Part shown: positions 6,660 to 14,046 of the stretch, piece after piece
Layout of the letters: each line of letters begins with the position of its first letter
How positions within the stretch are numbered: the first letter of the stretch is position 1
Assembly: GCA_005877675.1 (NCBI GenBank)
Contig: VBNZ01000211.1
Span: forward strand, 9,227 to 23,705
DNA: 14,479 bases
Direction of reading: 5' to 3'
Source: Gammaproteobacteria bacterium
Lineage (GTDB): Bacteria > Pseudomonadota > Gammaproteobacteria > Xanthomonadales > Rhodanobacteraceae
Made by a program: the position numbers and the translations under genes
Notes under the pieces: generated by a model
What the model was told of the DNA's origin: nothing
The model's database searches: none
The model's input: only the letters and a program-made list of their open reading frames with translations

Positions 6660-7404
6660 ACGGCGTGCTGGAATTTGCAATCGAGGGGGTTGGCGTCTGC
6701 AGCGCTGGCTTGCCCGACTGGGAAATCGCCCGCGCGGTCCTGCGCGGCGAACGCGACTATGCTGCAGCTACGCCCGCGCGCCTTGCTCCCGCACTGATGT
6801 CGCCGAACGAACGCCGGCGCGCGCCGGAATCGGTGCTGCTGGCGCTCGGTGTCGCCGAGGCCGCGTGCGTGATGGCAGGACGCGAACCGCGCGCGCTGGC
6901 GAACGTATTCGCCTCGTCCTATGGCGATCTGGCGATCAACGACTATCTCTGCGCCGAACTCGCGCGGGCGCCGCTGGATCTGTCGCCGACCAAATTCCAC
7001 AACTCGGTGCACAACGCCGCAGCCGGATATTGGACCATCGCGAGCGGCTGCATGGCGACGTCGAGCGCGATCAGCGCCGGTGCCGATACGTTCGGCGCCG
7101 GTCTGCTCGAAGCGGCCTCGCTCGCCTGCAGCGAGGGCTTGCCGGTTTTGTATGCGATCTACGATACCGCTGCGGCGGGCCCGCTCGTCGATGTCACCAC
7201 GGCAAGCACCCCGTTTGGCGCAGCCTTCGTACTCGCGCCGGCGCCGAGCCCGGGCCTTGCGCACGTGCGCCTGCGCGTGGGCGATGCTGCGGCCCCACTT
7301 GCGCCGCTCGCCGCGCCGCTGCAGGCTTTGCAGGCGGCGTGTCCGGCCGCGGCAAGCCTGCCGCTGCTCGCGGCGCTGGCGCGCGAAAATGGCGCGACTT
7401 TTGA
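6656..7404 (+). CDS. Ketosynthase-like chain-length factor partner (KS2), abnormal 3' end
   Basis: The ATG at 6656 overlaps the preceding ketosynthase stop. The product (MNGVLEFAIEGVGVCSAG) matches the short N-terminal-domain ketosynthase homologues found beside the catalytic ketosynthase in aryl-polyene clusters, with SPTKFHNSVHNAAAGYW and IASGCMATSSAIS as landmarks. Such proteins are thought to pair with the catalytic ketosynthase and lack its complete Cys-His-His set. After ALARENGA, near 7388, the frame does not stop. It continues to 7684 inside the glycosyltransferase gene as non-family sequence. In a neighbouring frame, RKWRDF followed by TGA at 7402-7404 overlaps a TTG start of the next gene, which looks like the original end. 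I therefore place the end at 7404 and infer a small indel near 7365-7388. Confidence 0.7.
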
Positions 7405-8165
7405 CCGAGCAGCACGCTCAGACGGCACTGCCAGGCATCGTGGTGATTCCCGCGCTCAACGAGGAACGCGCGCTTCGCGACGTCGTGCAGGCCGCGTTGC
7501 GACATTGTGGAAAAGTGATCATTGTGGACGACGGCTCCAGCGACGGAACCAGCGCCGCGATCGCCGACCTGCCGCTCGAACTGATTCGTCATGCCACGCC
7601 GCAGGGCAAGGCGCTGGCGCTGCGCGACGGTTTCCGCCGTGCGCTCGAACTCGGCGCCGACGGCGTACTGACGATGGACGGTGACGGCCAGCACGATGCA
7701 TCCGACCTGCCGCGCCTGCTCGATGCGGCGCGCCGCTATTCGAACTACATCGTGATCGGTGCGCGCCTCGTCGGCAAGGACGTGCAGCCGGACAAGAACC
7801 GCTTCGGCAACCAGCAGGCCGATTTCTGGGTGTCATGGGCCTGCGGTCAGCGCATCGTCGATACGCAAAGCGGGCAGCGCTACTACCCGCGCGCCGTGAT
7901 CGAACTTGCGTTGACGATGCCGCACAACGGCTTCGTATTCGAAAGCGAGATCCTGATCGAGGCCGCCGCGCGCGGTATCCGCACGGTGTCGGTACCGATC
8001 AAGGTGAGCTACGAGGATGATCGTCGCGAAAGCCACTTCAAACCGCTGCGTGACGTCACGCGCATCACGCGCATGATCGCATGGCGGCTGCTGCGCGGAG
8101 GATTCATGCCGCGCAATTACTGGCGCGCGCGCACGGTGCCGCCGATCGTGGTTGACGCGGTGTAG
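7389..8165 (+). CDS. Family 2 glycosyltransferase
   Basis: Product of 258 residues, cytoplasmic, with no membrane segments. It has a GT-A fold with the N-terminal strand GIVVIPALNEE at about 16-25, the nucleotide-binding VDDGSSDGT at 46-54 and the metal-binding DGDGQHD at 97-103. A QSGQRYYP segment and a C-terminal KPLRDVTRI region are as in dolichol-phosphate-mannose-synthase-like GT2 enzymes. Such a GT2 gene is a regular part of xanthomonadin/aryl-polyene clusters, where it is proposed to glycosylate the pigment head group or lipid anchor. The start is uncertain. ATG 7389 is in frame, but TTG 7401 (MTEQHAQTALPG) overlaps a TGA at 7402 and may be the native coupled start. It ends 13 bases before the convergent flippase-like gene, with no clear terminator between. 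Confidence 0.85.
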   Translation: MARLLTEQHAQTALPGIVVIPALNEERALRDVVQAALRHCGKVIIVDDGSSDGTSAAIADLPLELIRHATPQGKALALRDGFRRALELGADGVLTMDGDGQHDASDLPRLLDAARRYSNYIVIGARLVGKDVQPDKNRFGNQQADFWVSWACGQRIVDTQSGQRYYPRAVIELALTMPHNGFVFESEILIEAAARGIRTVSVPIKVSYEDDRRESHFKPLRDVTRITRMIAWRLLRGGFMPRNYWRARTVPPIVVDAV

Positions 8166-8178
8166 CCAACCCCGACAA

Positions 8179-9189
8179 CTACTCGGTCGGTAGTGCCAGG
8201 GTCGTGCGTAGCATGCGATCACGCCAACGCAGCACTATGACTGCAGTCGTGCCCGCAGTAAGCGGCAGATACAAAGTGCCGATGCGCCACAGCAGCAGCG
8301 CGCTCGCAACCGTGCCGGTCGGCACGAATGGCGCGAGCGTCGCGGCAAGCCCGAGATCGGCGCCACCGCCGCCCGCAGGCATGCCGGTCCATTGCAGCAA
8401 CGCAAATGGCACGCTGTGGCCGAACAATTCGAGGATCAGCCACAGCGCGCCATAGCGCGTGAGCCATTGCACCGCGGTCGCGCTAAACGCGAGCGCGAAG
8501 TAGGCCGGCGATCCGCGCATGAGCAAGCGTGCCTCACCGCCGACATTGGCGAAGAAATTCTGCAGGCTTTCGCGCCGGCGGCGCAGAAATGCGTAGCGTT
8601 CGACCGGTCCGCGTGCGCCGAAAAACCACGCAGCGATATGGCGGCGCAGGGAAATCAGTACGATCAGCGCGATCAGTGCGCTCAGGCCGCCAAAGGCCGC
8701 GCCACGCGCCAGCACGGGCGGCAACTCAGTGACTTGTGCGAGCGAAAGCGCGGCGAGCGGCATCGCCAGCGCGAAGAACAACAGGTCGAGGAGCTGATCG
8801 CCCGCCGCTATGGCGGTCGCGGCCGCGTAGCTCGCACCGACCTTGCGCACATAATAAATGCCAGCCGCGTAGCCGCCGACTCCGCCGGGCGTTGCGAGAA
8901 ACGCGCAGTCGATCGCAAGCGAGATGCCGAGCGTGCGCCACACGCCGGCATGCACGCCAAGGCGCTGCATCAACAGTCCCTGCTTGAATGCGCGCAGCAG
9001 CCAACCGGTGACGACGAGCACGAACAGGTATACGTACTTGTCCGCGCGCAACTCGAACGCGTTGGCGATCGCCGCGCGTCCGCCGAGCAGCAGCGGGAAA
9101 ATCGCTGCAATCACGATCGCAACAGCGATCAGGAACGGCCCCGCGCGCCGCAGCACGACATCGCGATAACGCGCGATCAGGCCGCGCAT
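8179..9189 (-). CDS. Flippase-like membrane protein (lysylphosphatidylglycerol synthase TM-domain family, UPF0104)
   Basis: Product of 336 residues, starting at ATG 9189 (MRGLIARYRDVV). The frame extends further upstream, but that part overlaps the deacetylase gene. It is strongly hydrophobic, with about eight membrane segments: FLIAVAIVIAAIFPLLLGG, YVYLFVLVVTGWLL, the CAFLATPGGVGGYAAG loop, and later ALIALIVLISL and FALAFSATAVQWLTRYG. The PGG motif and the GGGGADLG turn are typical of the flippase-like domain found in MprF and in AglD-like proteins. In glycan clusters such proteins are thought to move or modify lipid-linked intermediates at the inner membrane. The start overlaps the upstream gene's end by 13 bases, so translation is probably coupled. 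Its exact substrate cannot be stated. Confidence 0.8.
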   Translation of the reverse strand: MRGLIARYRDVVLRRAGPFLIAVAIVIAAIFPLLLGGRAAIANAFELRADKYVYLFVLVVTGWLLRAFKQGLLMQRLGVHAGVWRTLGISLAIDCAFLATPGGVGGYAAGIYYVRKVGASYAAATAIAAGDQLLDLLFFALAMPLAALSLAQVTELPPVLARGAAFGGLSALIALIVLISLRRHIAAWFFGARGPVERYAFLRRRRESLQNFFANVGGEARLLMRGSPAYFALAFSATAVQWLTRYGALWLILELFGHSVPFALLQWTGMPAGGGGADLGLAATLAPFVPTGTVASALLLWRIGTLYLPLTAGTTAVIVLRWRDRMLRTTLALPTE

Positions 9190-9935
9190 TCGAGCTGACC
9201 CGCCGCCATTTCGAGCGCCGAAGACTTCGTCAATGGCCCGCGCGCAGCGAGCAATGGTGCGAGCACATCGCGCCAGCACGCCATCAATTCCACATGATCA
9301 GCATCCCCTGGGTGCAGGCCGACGCGCACGAGTGGCGCATCGCGCGTGATGCGCGACGCGGCGTGCAGCCAGGCGCGACTGGCCGCGCGTCGCCAGGCCG
9401 AGCGCGGCGATGCGGTCAGACATGGCGCGGCGATGCGCCGTTCGCGTGCAAGGTCGATCAAGGCGGTGTGCGTCGATGTCCAGCGCAATCCGACTCGCTG
9501 CAACGCTCGGCGCGTGCCGGTGCCGGCGAGCCACGCCGGCGGCACAAAGCCCTGCACCTTCCAGCCAAGCCGTTCGAACAAGTCGAGTCCCTGGCGCAGG
9601 CGCGCTTCGGCAACGTCGCAGGACAGATCGGCGAACTCGCCCTCGCCGGCGGTGAGCACGCGCCGACGCAGGTGCGCCGCGGGCGTACGCGGCGCGGGAG
9701 CATCGTCGCGATGAAAATAGCCGTGCAACGCGATCTCGTCGCCGCGCGCGCGGCGACGTTCGAGCGCCGCGATAAACTCAGGCGACGCATCGATGCGCCC
9801 GCTGCCATGCCAATCGGGCACGACGAGCAAGGTCAGCGGCGGCGCGCCGAACGCATCGAGCATGCCGAGCAAGGCCGCGCATTGCGGCCAGGTCGCGGGC
9901 GCGACATCGTGCAGGGCGATGCACAAGTGTCGCAT
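9177..9935 (-). CDS. DUF2334 polysaccharide-deacetylase-like protein
   Basis: Product of 252 residues with a NodB-like fold. Metal-site and active-site candidates follow in order: ALHDVAP (His9-Asp10), the HGYFH motif (His71 and His75), FVPPAW at 130-135 and a late HPGD at 208-211. All the expected catalytic elements appear intact. Proteins of this family are predicted to remove acetyl groups from sugar substrates. There is no signal peptide, so it probably acts on the cytoplasmic side. The start is the ATG at 9935, whose A is the last base of the TGA that ends the upstream glycosyltransferase. The GTG one codon earlier is less likely. It is the middle gene of a three-gene overlapping operon with a GT4 enzyme and a flippase-like protein, which fits stepwise assembly and editing of a lipid-linked glycan. 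Confidence 0.82.
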   Translation of the reverse strand: MRHLCIALHDVAPATWPQCAALLGMLDAFGAPPLTLLVVPDWHGSGRIDASPEFIAALERRRARGDEIALHGYFHRDDAPAPRTPAAHLRRRVLTAGEGEFADLSCDVAEARLRQGLDLFERLGWKVQGFVPPAWLAGTGTRRALQRVGLRWTSTHTALIDLARERRIAAPCLTASPRSAWRRAASRAWLHAASRITRDAPLVRVGLHPGDADHVELMACWRDVLAPLLAARGPLTKSSALEMAAGQLECAA

Positions 9936-11074
9936 CACGGCAGCCCCGCCACGTCGGCGGCGGCCTCGAAATCGGGCAGCGTCTGGCGATGCGTCAGGCG
10001 TGCGTAGCGATCGAGCTGCAGCGCAAATGTGCTCGACCAGGCGTAGCGTTTTTCGACGCGCGCGCGCGCGGTCTGTCCCATTTGCTGCAAATTACATTTA
10101 TATAACTGATCGATCGCCTGCGCGAGCGAGCGCGCATCGCCGGCTTCGGCCAGCGCCCCGACGCGTTCGTCGATCAGCTCGGGTACCGCGCCCGCGCGCA
10201 CGCCGATCACCGGCACCCCGCAAGCCATCGCTTCGATCACGATCATGCCGAAGGTTTCCTGCGCGCCCGCGTGCACGAGCGCGTCCGCGCTCGCGAGCAG
10301 GCGCGCGAGGCGCGTCGACTCCTGCTCGTACGGCAGCAAGGTGACGTTCGCGGCAAGGCGCTTGCGCTCCTCACCGCCCACGAGGAGCAAGTGATAAGGC
10401 CTGCCCAGCGCGGCGAAGGTGTCGAGCAGCAGCGGGATCTGCTTTTCACGCGCCATGCGCCCGGCGAAGATCAGCAGGCGCGTGTCCGCGGGCAGCCCGA
10501 GCTGTGCGCGCAACAGATCTTCTCGCCGCGACGGATGAAACACTTCGCCGTCGACGCCCAGTGGCTGCACAACGACGCGGTCGATCCCGCTCGCGCGCAG
10601 GCGCTGCGCGATCAGACGACTCGGTGCCTGCACGAAGTCGAAACGCGAGTAGAGCTTGCGCAGATACACATCGGCGGCGCGCCCAACCACGCTGCCGAAG
10701 CGTGCGGCGAGCATGCGCGGCAGATCCGAATGCGCATACGCAACGGTTGCCGCACCACAATCTTCGGCGGCGGCCAGCGCGCTCCATGCCAGATGATACG
10801 GATCGCCGACTTCGATCAGATCCGGCGCAAGCCCGGCCAGGAACCGGCGCCATCCCGACGGGCGCAGTGGTACGCGATAGCCGCCGCCGAAGGGCACGCG
10901 TGTTCCCGGCAGTTCGAATATGCCCGGTTCGGTTTCGCGCCTGCGCACACCGGGCACGACCAGACTGTGGCGCACGCCTGCGCGCCCCGCATAGTGCCGA
11001 TGCTTGGCCAGAAGGTAACGCTTCACCCCGCCGCTATGCGGGGCGAAGAACAATGTGACATCCGCAATGTGCAT
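9935..11074 (-). CDS. Family 4 (GT-B) glycosyltransferase
   Basis: Product of 379 residues, starting at ATG 11074 with GAGG about eight bases upstream. The frame is open further to 11170, but those residues are low-complexity and unlike the family. It has the N-terminal glycine-rich acceptor-side motif FFAPHSGGVKRY at 9-20, a linker, then the donor domain with FAGRMAREKQ at 203-212 and the E-x7-E motif ETFGMIVIE (Glu273 and Glu281). PVIGVRAGAVPELID follows it. This is the retaining GT4 pattern that uses nucleotide-sugar donors at the membrane face. It is the first gene of the minus-strand operon, and its stop overlaps the deacetylase start. The substrate is not evident. Mannosyl- or glucosyl-transfer to a lipid carrier is plausible but unproven. 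Confidence 0.88.
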   Translation of the reverse strand: MHIADVTLFFAPHSGGVKRYLLAKHRHYAGRAGVRHSLVVPGVRRRETEPGIFELPGTRVPFGGGYRVPLRPSGWRRFLAGLAPDLIEVGDPYHLAWSALAAAEDCGAATVAYAHSDLPRMLAARFGSVVGRAADVYLRKLYSRFDFVQAPSRLIAQRLRASGIDRVVVQPLGVDGEVFHPSRREDLLRAQLGLPADTRLLIFAGRMAREKQIPLLLDTFAALGRPYHLLLVGGEERKRLAANVTLLPYEQESTRLARLLASADALVHAGAQETFGMIVIEAMACGVPVIGVRAGAVPELIDERVGALAEAGDARSLAQAIDQLYKCNLQQMGQTARARVEKRYAWSSTFALQLDRYARLTHRQTLPDFEAAADVAGLP

Positions 11075-11175
11075 CAGGAAAACCTCGCGCTCCCGCTCGC
11101 GACTGACGCAGCGCAGACCCGCCTGGATCCGCGCCGCACGATTGCAACAATAGCCGCGCGGCTGTGACAAGCATA

Positions 11176-11200
11176 TGACGCAGCGGCGAACGCTGCGTCA
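11176..11200 (-). terminator. Stem-loop downstream of the receptor remnant
   Basis: A perfect 10-bp stem (TGACGCAGCG at 11176-11185, CGCTGCGTCA at 11191-11200) with a 5-base loop. It lies 13 bases past the receptor-remnant stop and about 100 bases ahead of the GT4 start, as expected for a terminator separating the two units. There is no clear T-run on either strand, so intrinsic termination is uncertain. Confidence 0.4.
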
Positions 11201-11212
11201 AGGTCCTTTAGG

Positions 11213-12294
11213 TCACAGGTCGATGCGCAGTCCCAGATACGCCGCGCGCGCCGGCACGAAGTAGTGCAGGAACTGGCCAGGATCGGTGCCGCCGCTGGTG
11301 TCGGACGCCGCCGCGCCCATGTTGTCGGTGATGTGGTGCGTGTTGAACACATTGTTCACGCCGATGCGCACGTCGGCGTGCTTGCCGAAACCGAACGGCG
11401 CATCGAAGCTGCGCGCAAGCGTAAAGTTGGTGACCGAGTAGGCGCCGACCTGGTAAGCGGACCGTCGACCTCGCCGTTCTTGCCCTGGTATTGCGAGCCG
11501 GTGAACTTGGTCAAGAGGCTCGCCTTCCAGTCGTGATCCTGGTACAGCAGGCCGAGCACGCCGGTGTAGCGCGGCACGTTCGAGACGATCTGGCCGCTTT
11601 TCCACTTTTGCCCCGCGCTGGCGAGACCGTCTTCCTGATACTCGCCACGGTTGATCGAGCCGTTGGCATAGATCGAGAAGCCGCCGCCGCCGAGCAGGTT
11701 GCCTTCGGCTTCCAGACCGCGGTAGCGCACGCTGCCCGCGTTGAAGAAGATCGCGTTTGCGCCGGAGCCCGACTTGGCGATGAAGTTGTCGAAATCGACC
11801 TGGTAGATGTCCGCGCTCAGCGTGAACGCATCGCCGCGCGCCACCATGCCGGCCTGATACGCGGTGGATTCCTGCGGCGCTACCTGGTTGTTGCCGAGCG
11901 GATTGCCCGAGTACAGCGTATTGAGGTTTGGATCGATGCGGTAGTTCGCATCGAGACTCGGGAGCACCTTGGTCCACTTCTTCTCCAGATCGCCGCCGGT
12001 GCCGGGCAGGTTGTTCTGGTTGATGCGCGCGTTGAGCGTGCGCGTGAAGTCGAGATAGCGCGCGCCGCCCGACAGCGTGAGATCGCTGGTCACATTCCAT
12101 GCGTATTGCACATACGGCTGCACCGTGTCGACGTGGTCGATCATGTCGTAGAACGTGTCCTTGTAGGTCGCGTTCTGCTTGTACGGCGTGCCGGTGGTGT
12201 CGTCGACCGCGTAGCGATAGCGTTTGTTAAGCCTGACCCAGTCCTCGCTGCAGGCGCGCTCGCATCGAAAAGCGGTTATTCGGCATGCAGCCAT
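11213..12294 (-). pseudogene. TonB-dependent receptor, C-terminal barrel remnant, frameshifted
   Basis: The readable protein is the last 330-350 residues of an outer-membrane beta-barrel. Alternating strands include TVQPYVQYAWNVTSDLTLSG and GARYLDFTR, followed by the STAYQAGMVARG and LSADIYQVDFDNFIAKSG strands, and a RIGVNNVFNTHHITDN segment near the end. The signal peptide, TonB box, plug and first barrel half are missing. Homology-like sequence begins near 12245, and the frame is closed upstream by a stop at 12313-12315. A second break, at about 11455-11465, shifts the last 80 residues (AYQVGAYSVTN to YLGLRIDL) into another frame. The protein cannot be a working receptor. The intact-looking receptor starting at 14047 may be a relative, but the two visible parts cover different regions and cannot be compared here. 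Confidence 0.8.
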
Positions 12295-12347
12295 CCTAGC
12301 CGCTGCGATGTTTCAGTTTGAAGAACGTCCGCAGCGCAGGGCGCGCT

Positions 12348-12692
12348 TCACGCCTTCTTCAGGAAACAGACCTTGAGCACGAGCCCCTTGATCTTGTCCG
12401 AGTTGCCTTCGATATGTTCGGTATCGCCATCTACGAGGCGGATATTGCGGATCACGGTACCCTGCTTCAACGGAATCGACGAGCCTTTCACCTTCAGGTC
12501 CTTGATCACCGTGACGCTATCGCCGCTCGCGAGCGTATTGCCGTTGACGTCGCGCACGACCATGGTGCCGCCTTCGGTTTCGGCAGCAGCAACGGTCGGC
12601 CACTCATGCCCGCAATCGGCGCAGACGTAATTCGCGCCGTCGGGATAGGTGTTCTCCATCGCGCACAGCGGGCAGGCGGGAATTTCGGACAT
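12348..12692 (-). CDS. phnA: PhnA/YjdM family zinc-ribbon protein
   Basis: Product of 114 residues, matching the small cytoplasmic PhnA (YjdM) family in length and order. The N-terminal zinc ribbon has Cys7, Cys10, Cys24 and Cys27 (CPLC, then CADC). The C-terminal KOW-like domain carries VRDVNGNTLASGDSVTVIKD, IPLKQGTVIRNIRL and KIKGLVLK. The start is ATG 12692; the frame open upstream to 12836 overlaps the kinase gene and has no family match. Despite the historical name, the family is not the phosphonoacetate hydrolase and its role is unclear. It is probably transcribed alone or with the receptor remnant downstream. Confidence 0.92.
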   Translation of the reverse strand: MSEIPACPLCAMENTYPDGANYVCADCGHEWPTVAAAETEGGTMVVRDVNGNTLASGDSVTVIKDLKVKGSSIPLKQGTVIRNIRLVDGDTEHIEGNSDKIKGLVLKVCFLKKA

Positions 12693-12724
12693 CGATGACG
12701 CGCTCAGGCAAACAGGAGCGCCTA

Positions 12725-12754
12725 TTGTAGATGATCCGGTTGTAGATGATCCGG
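12725..12754. repeat. Perfect 15-base tandem duplication
   Basis: TTGTAGATGATCCGG occurs at 12725-12739 and immediately again at 12740-12754, between the kinase stop and the phnA start. It lies where the phnA promoter or leader would be, so the second copy may alter that region. Confidence 0.9.
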
Positions 12755-12762
12755 ATGCAGCG

Positions 12763-13758
12763 CTAGGCGCTTGCGCGCTGCGGCTGGTCTTGCGCCAGCA
12801 ACGCTTCCACCTCGGCACGCGTCGGCATCGCCGCAAAAGCGCCGTGACGTGTCACGGTCAGTGCGCCGCAGGCAGCAGCGAAGCGCAACACTTGCGTCCA
12901 AGTTGTCGTATCGCGCAGCAGCGCTTCAAAGCGCGCGATCGTCACTTTGCGCTCGATCAATTGCACAAGCATGCCGCCAACAAAAGCGTCGCCCGCGGCG
13001 GTGGTGTCGACGGCCCGCACGGCGAAGGCCGGTAGCGATCCTTCGCCCGTTCGCGTATGCCAGCGCACCGCTGCGTCGCCGTCGGTGACAACGACAACTT
13101 GCGCGGTCTTGAGCAACTCGTCGAGCACGGCGCGCTCGCCCGCATCGCGCTCGGCCAGATAATGCAGTTCGTTTGCCGCGAGCTTGACCAGATCCGCTGC
13201 ACGCAGCGCCTGCCACAGCCGCGGCAGCGGGTCGACTTCGCGCGGCCATAACGGCAGGCGCAGATTGAGGTCGATACTGACGAGTGCGCCGGCCGCGCGC
13301 GCGCGCGCCATGCCGTCGAGGGTCGCCTGTGCGATCTCCGCTTCGGTCAGCGAATTGCTGCAGACGTGAAAGATGCCGGCCTGCGCAAAACATTCGCTGC
13401 GAAAATGCGCGGGGCGGAACAACAGATCGGCCGCAGGCGGACGATAGAAACTGAAGGAACGCTCGCCGTGCGCATCGAGCGCGACGAAGGCCAGCGCGGT
13501 CTTAGCTGCGTCGGTGCGCACGATGTAGTGCGTGCCGACGCTGATCGCTTTGAGCTCCTCAAGCAGGTAGTCGCCGAATAGATCGGCACCGAGCATGCCG
13601 ACGAATTCGCTGCGTCCATCAAGGTGCGCGACCGCGACCGCGACATTCGCCGGCGCACCACCTGCGTGTTGCAGGAACATCGGCGTCCCGTCCGCAGCGC
13701 GCTCGGGACTGGCGAGAAAGTCGATCAGCGCTTCGCCAAAACAAACGATCGATTTCAC
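12763..13758 (-). CDS. PfkB-family sugar kinase, fructokinase-like
   Basis: Product of 331 residues, a cytoplasmic ATP-dependent kinase with a ribokinase fold. The first PfkB signature, GGAPANVAVAVAHL, is at 33-46. The second, DTTAAGDAFVGG, is at 251-262 with catalytic base Asp257. VSIDLNLRLPLWP (160-172) and VVVTDGDAA are further landmarks, the former a version of the DPNxR stretch of fructokinases. The GTG start at 13758 gives MKSIVCFGEALIDFLA, the usual N-terminus. A GGAAG stretch lies about ten bases upstream. The gene is divergent from a TonB-dependent receptor across a 288-base gap with two operator-like sites, so uptake and phosphorylation of a sugar under joint control is likely. Fructose is the best guess, but other sugars, or 2-keto-3-deoxygluconate, are possible. 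Confidence 0.88.
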   Translation of the reverse strand: MKSIVCFGEALIDFLASPERAADGTPMFLQHAGGAPANVAVAVAHLDGRSEFVGMLGADLFGDYLLEELKAISVGTHYIVRTDAAKTALAFVALDAHGERSFSFYRPPAADLLFRPAHFRSECFAQAGIFHVCSNSLTEAEIAQATLDGMARARAAGALVSIDLNLRLPLWPREVDPLPRLWQALRAADLVKLAANELHYLAERDAGERAVLDELLKTAQVVVVTDGDAAVRWHTRTGEGSLPAFAVRAVDTTAAGDAFVGGMLVQLIERKVTIARFEALLRDTTTWTQVLRFAAACGALTVTRHGAFAAMPTRAEVEALLAQDQPQRASA

Positions 13759-13883
13759 TTACTCAACTTCCATAGGGAGCCGCCGGACTGTGGACTAAAC
13801 CCGCAACGCAAGCGTGCGGCGCGACAGTTTTGTCGTGGTCTGTGGACGCACCTTGGCTGTCGCGAAGTGTGATTCATGCCAAT

Positions 13884-13901
13884 TTTTAGAACGATTCAAA
13901 C
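13884..13901. promoter_or_regulatory. Operator-like site 1 (kinase-proximal)
   Basis: TTTAGAACGATTCAAA at 13885-13900 is an imperfect dyad around a central CG. It shares the TTAGAACGAT core with site 2, 101 bases away. The central CG is the hallmark of LacI-family operators. It lies 127 bases upstream of the kinase start. Confidence 0.45.
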
Positions 13902-13985
13902 AGGGATAGTGCCTGAACTACCCCGCATTCGTCCATATCGCGCTGCAGCATGCATAATCGCAAGGTGCCATGATAACGTGCGCAA

Positions 13986-14001
13986 ATTAGAACGATCTAA
14001 A
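13986..14001. promoter_or_regulatory. Operator-like site 2 (receptor-proximal)
   Basis: ATTAGAACGATCTAAA contains the near-perfect dyad TTAGA-ACGA-TCTAA (13987-14000), with 12 of 14 positions paired around a central CG. It lies 46 bases before the receptor ATG, where it could block or overlap the promoter. A TTGTCA (14015-14020 region) and TAAAGT (14037-14042) follow, but a start site there would leave almost no leader, so I do not call a promoter. The rest of the 13759-14046 gap holds only short dyads such as CGACA-GTTT-TGTCG near 13823. Confidence 0.5.
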
Positions 14002-14046
14002 CTTTGTTACTTTTTGTCAACTTTCTAGGGCCGGGGTAAAGTCACA

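Noticed and set aside
8392..9198. Plus-strand frame of 268 codons opposite the flippase-like gene
   Set aside because: Antisense shadow with Arg/Gln-rich composition; the minus-strand frame has clear membrane segments and family motifs.
11491..12321. Plus-strand frame of 276 codons opposite the receptor remnant
   Set aside because: No recognisable motif, and it mirrors barrel-strand codons. The minus strand carries the receptor similarity.
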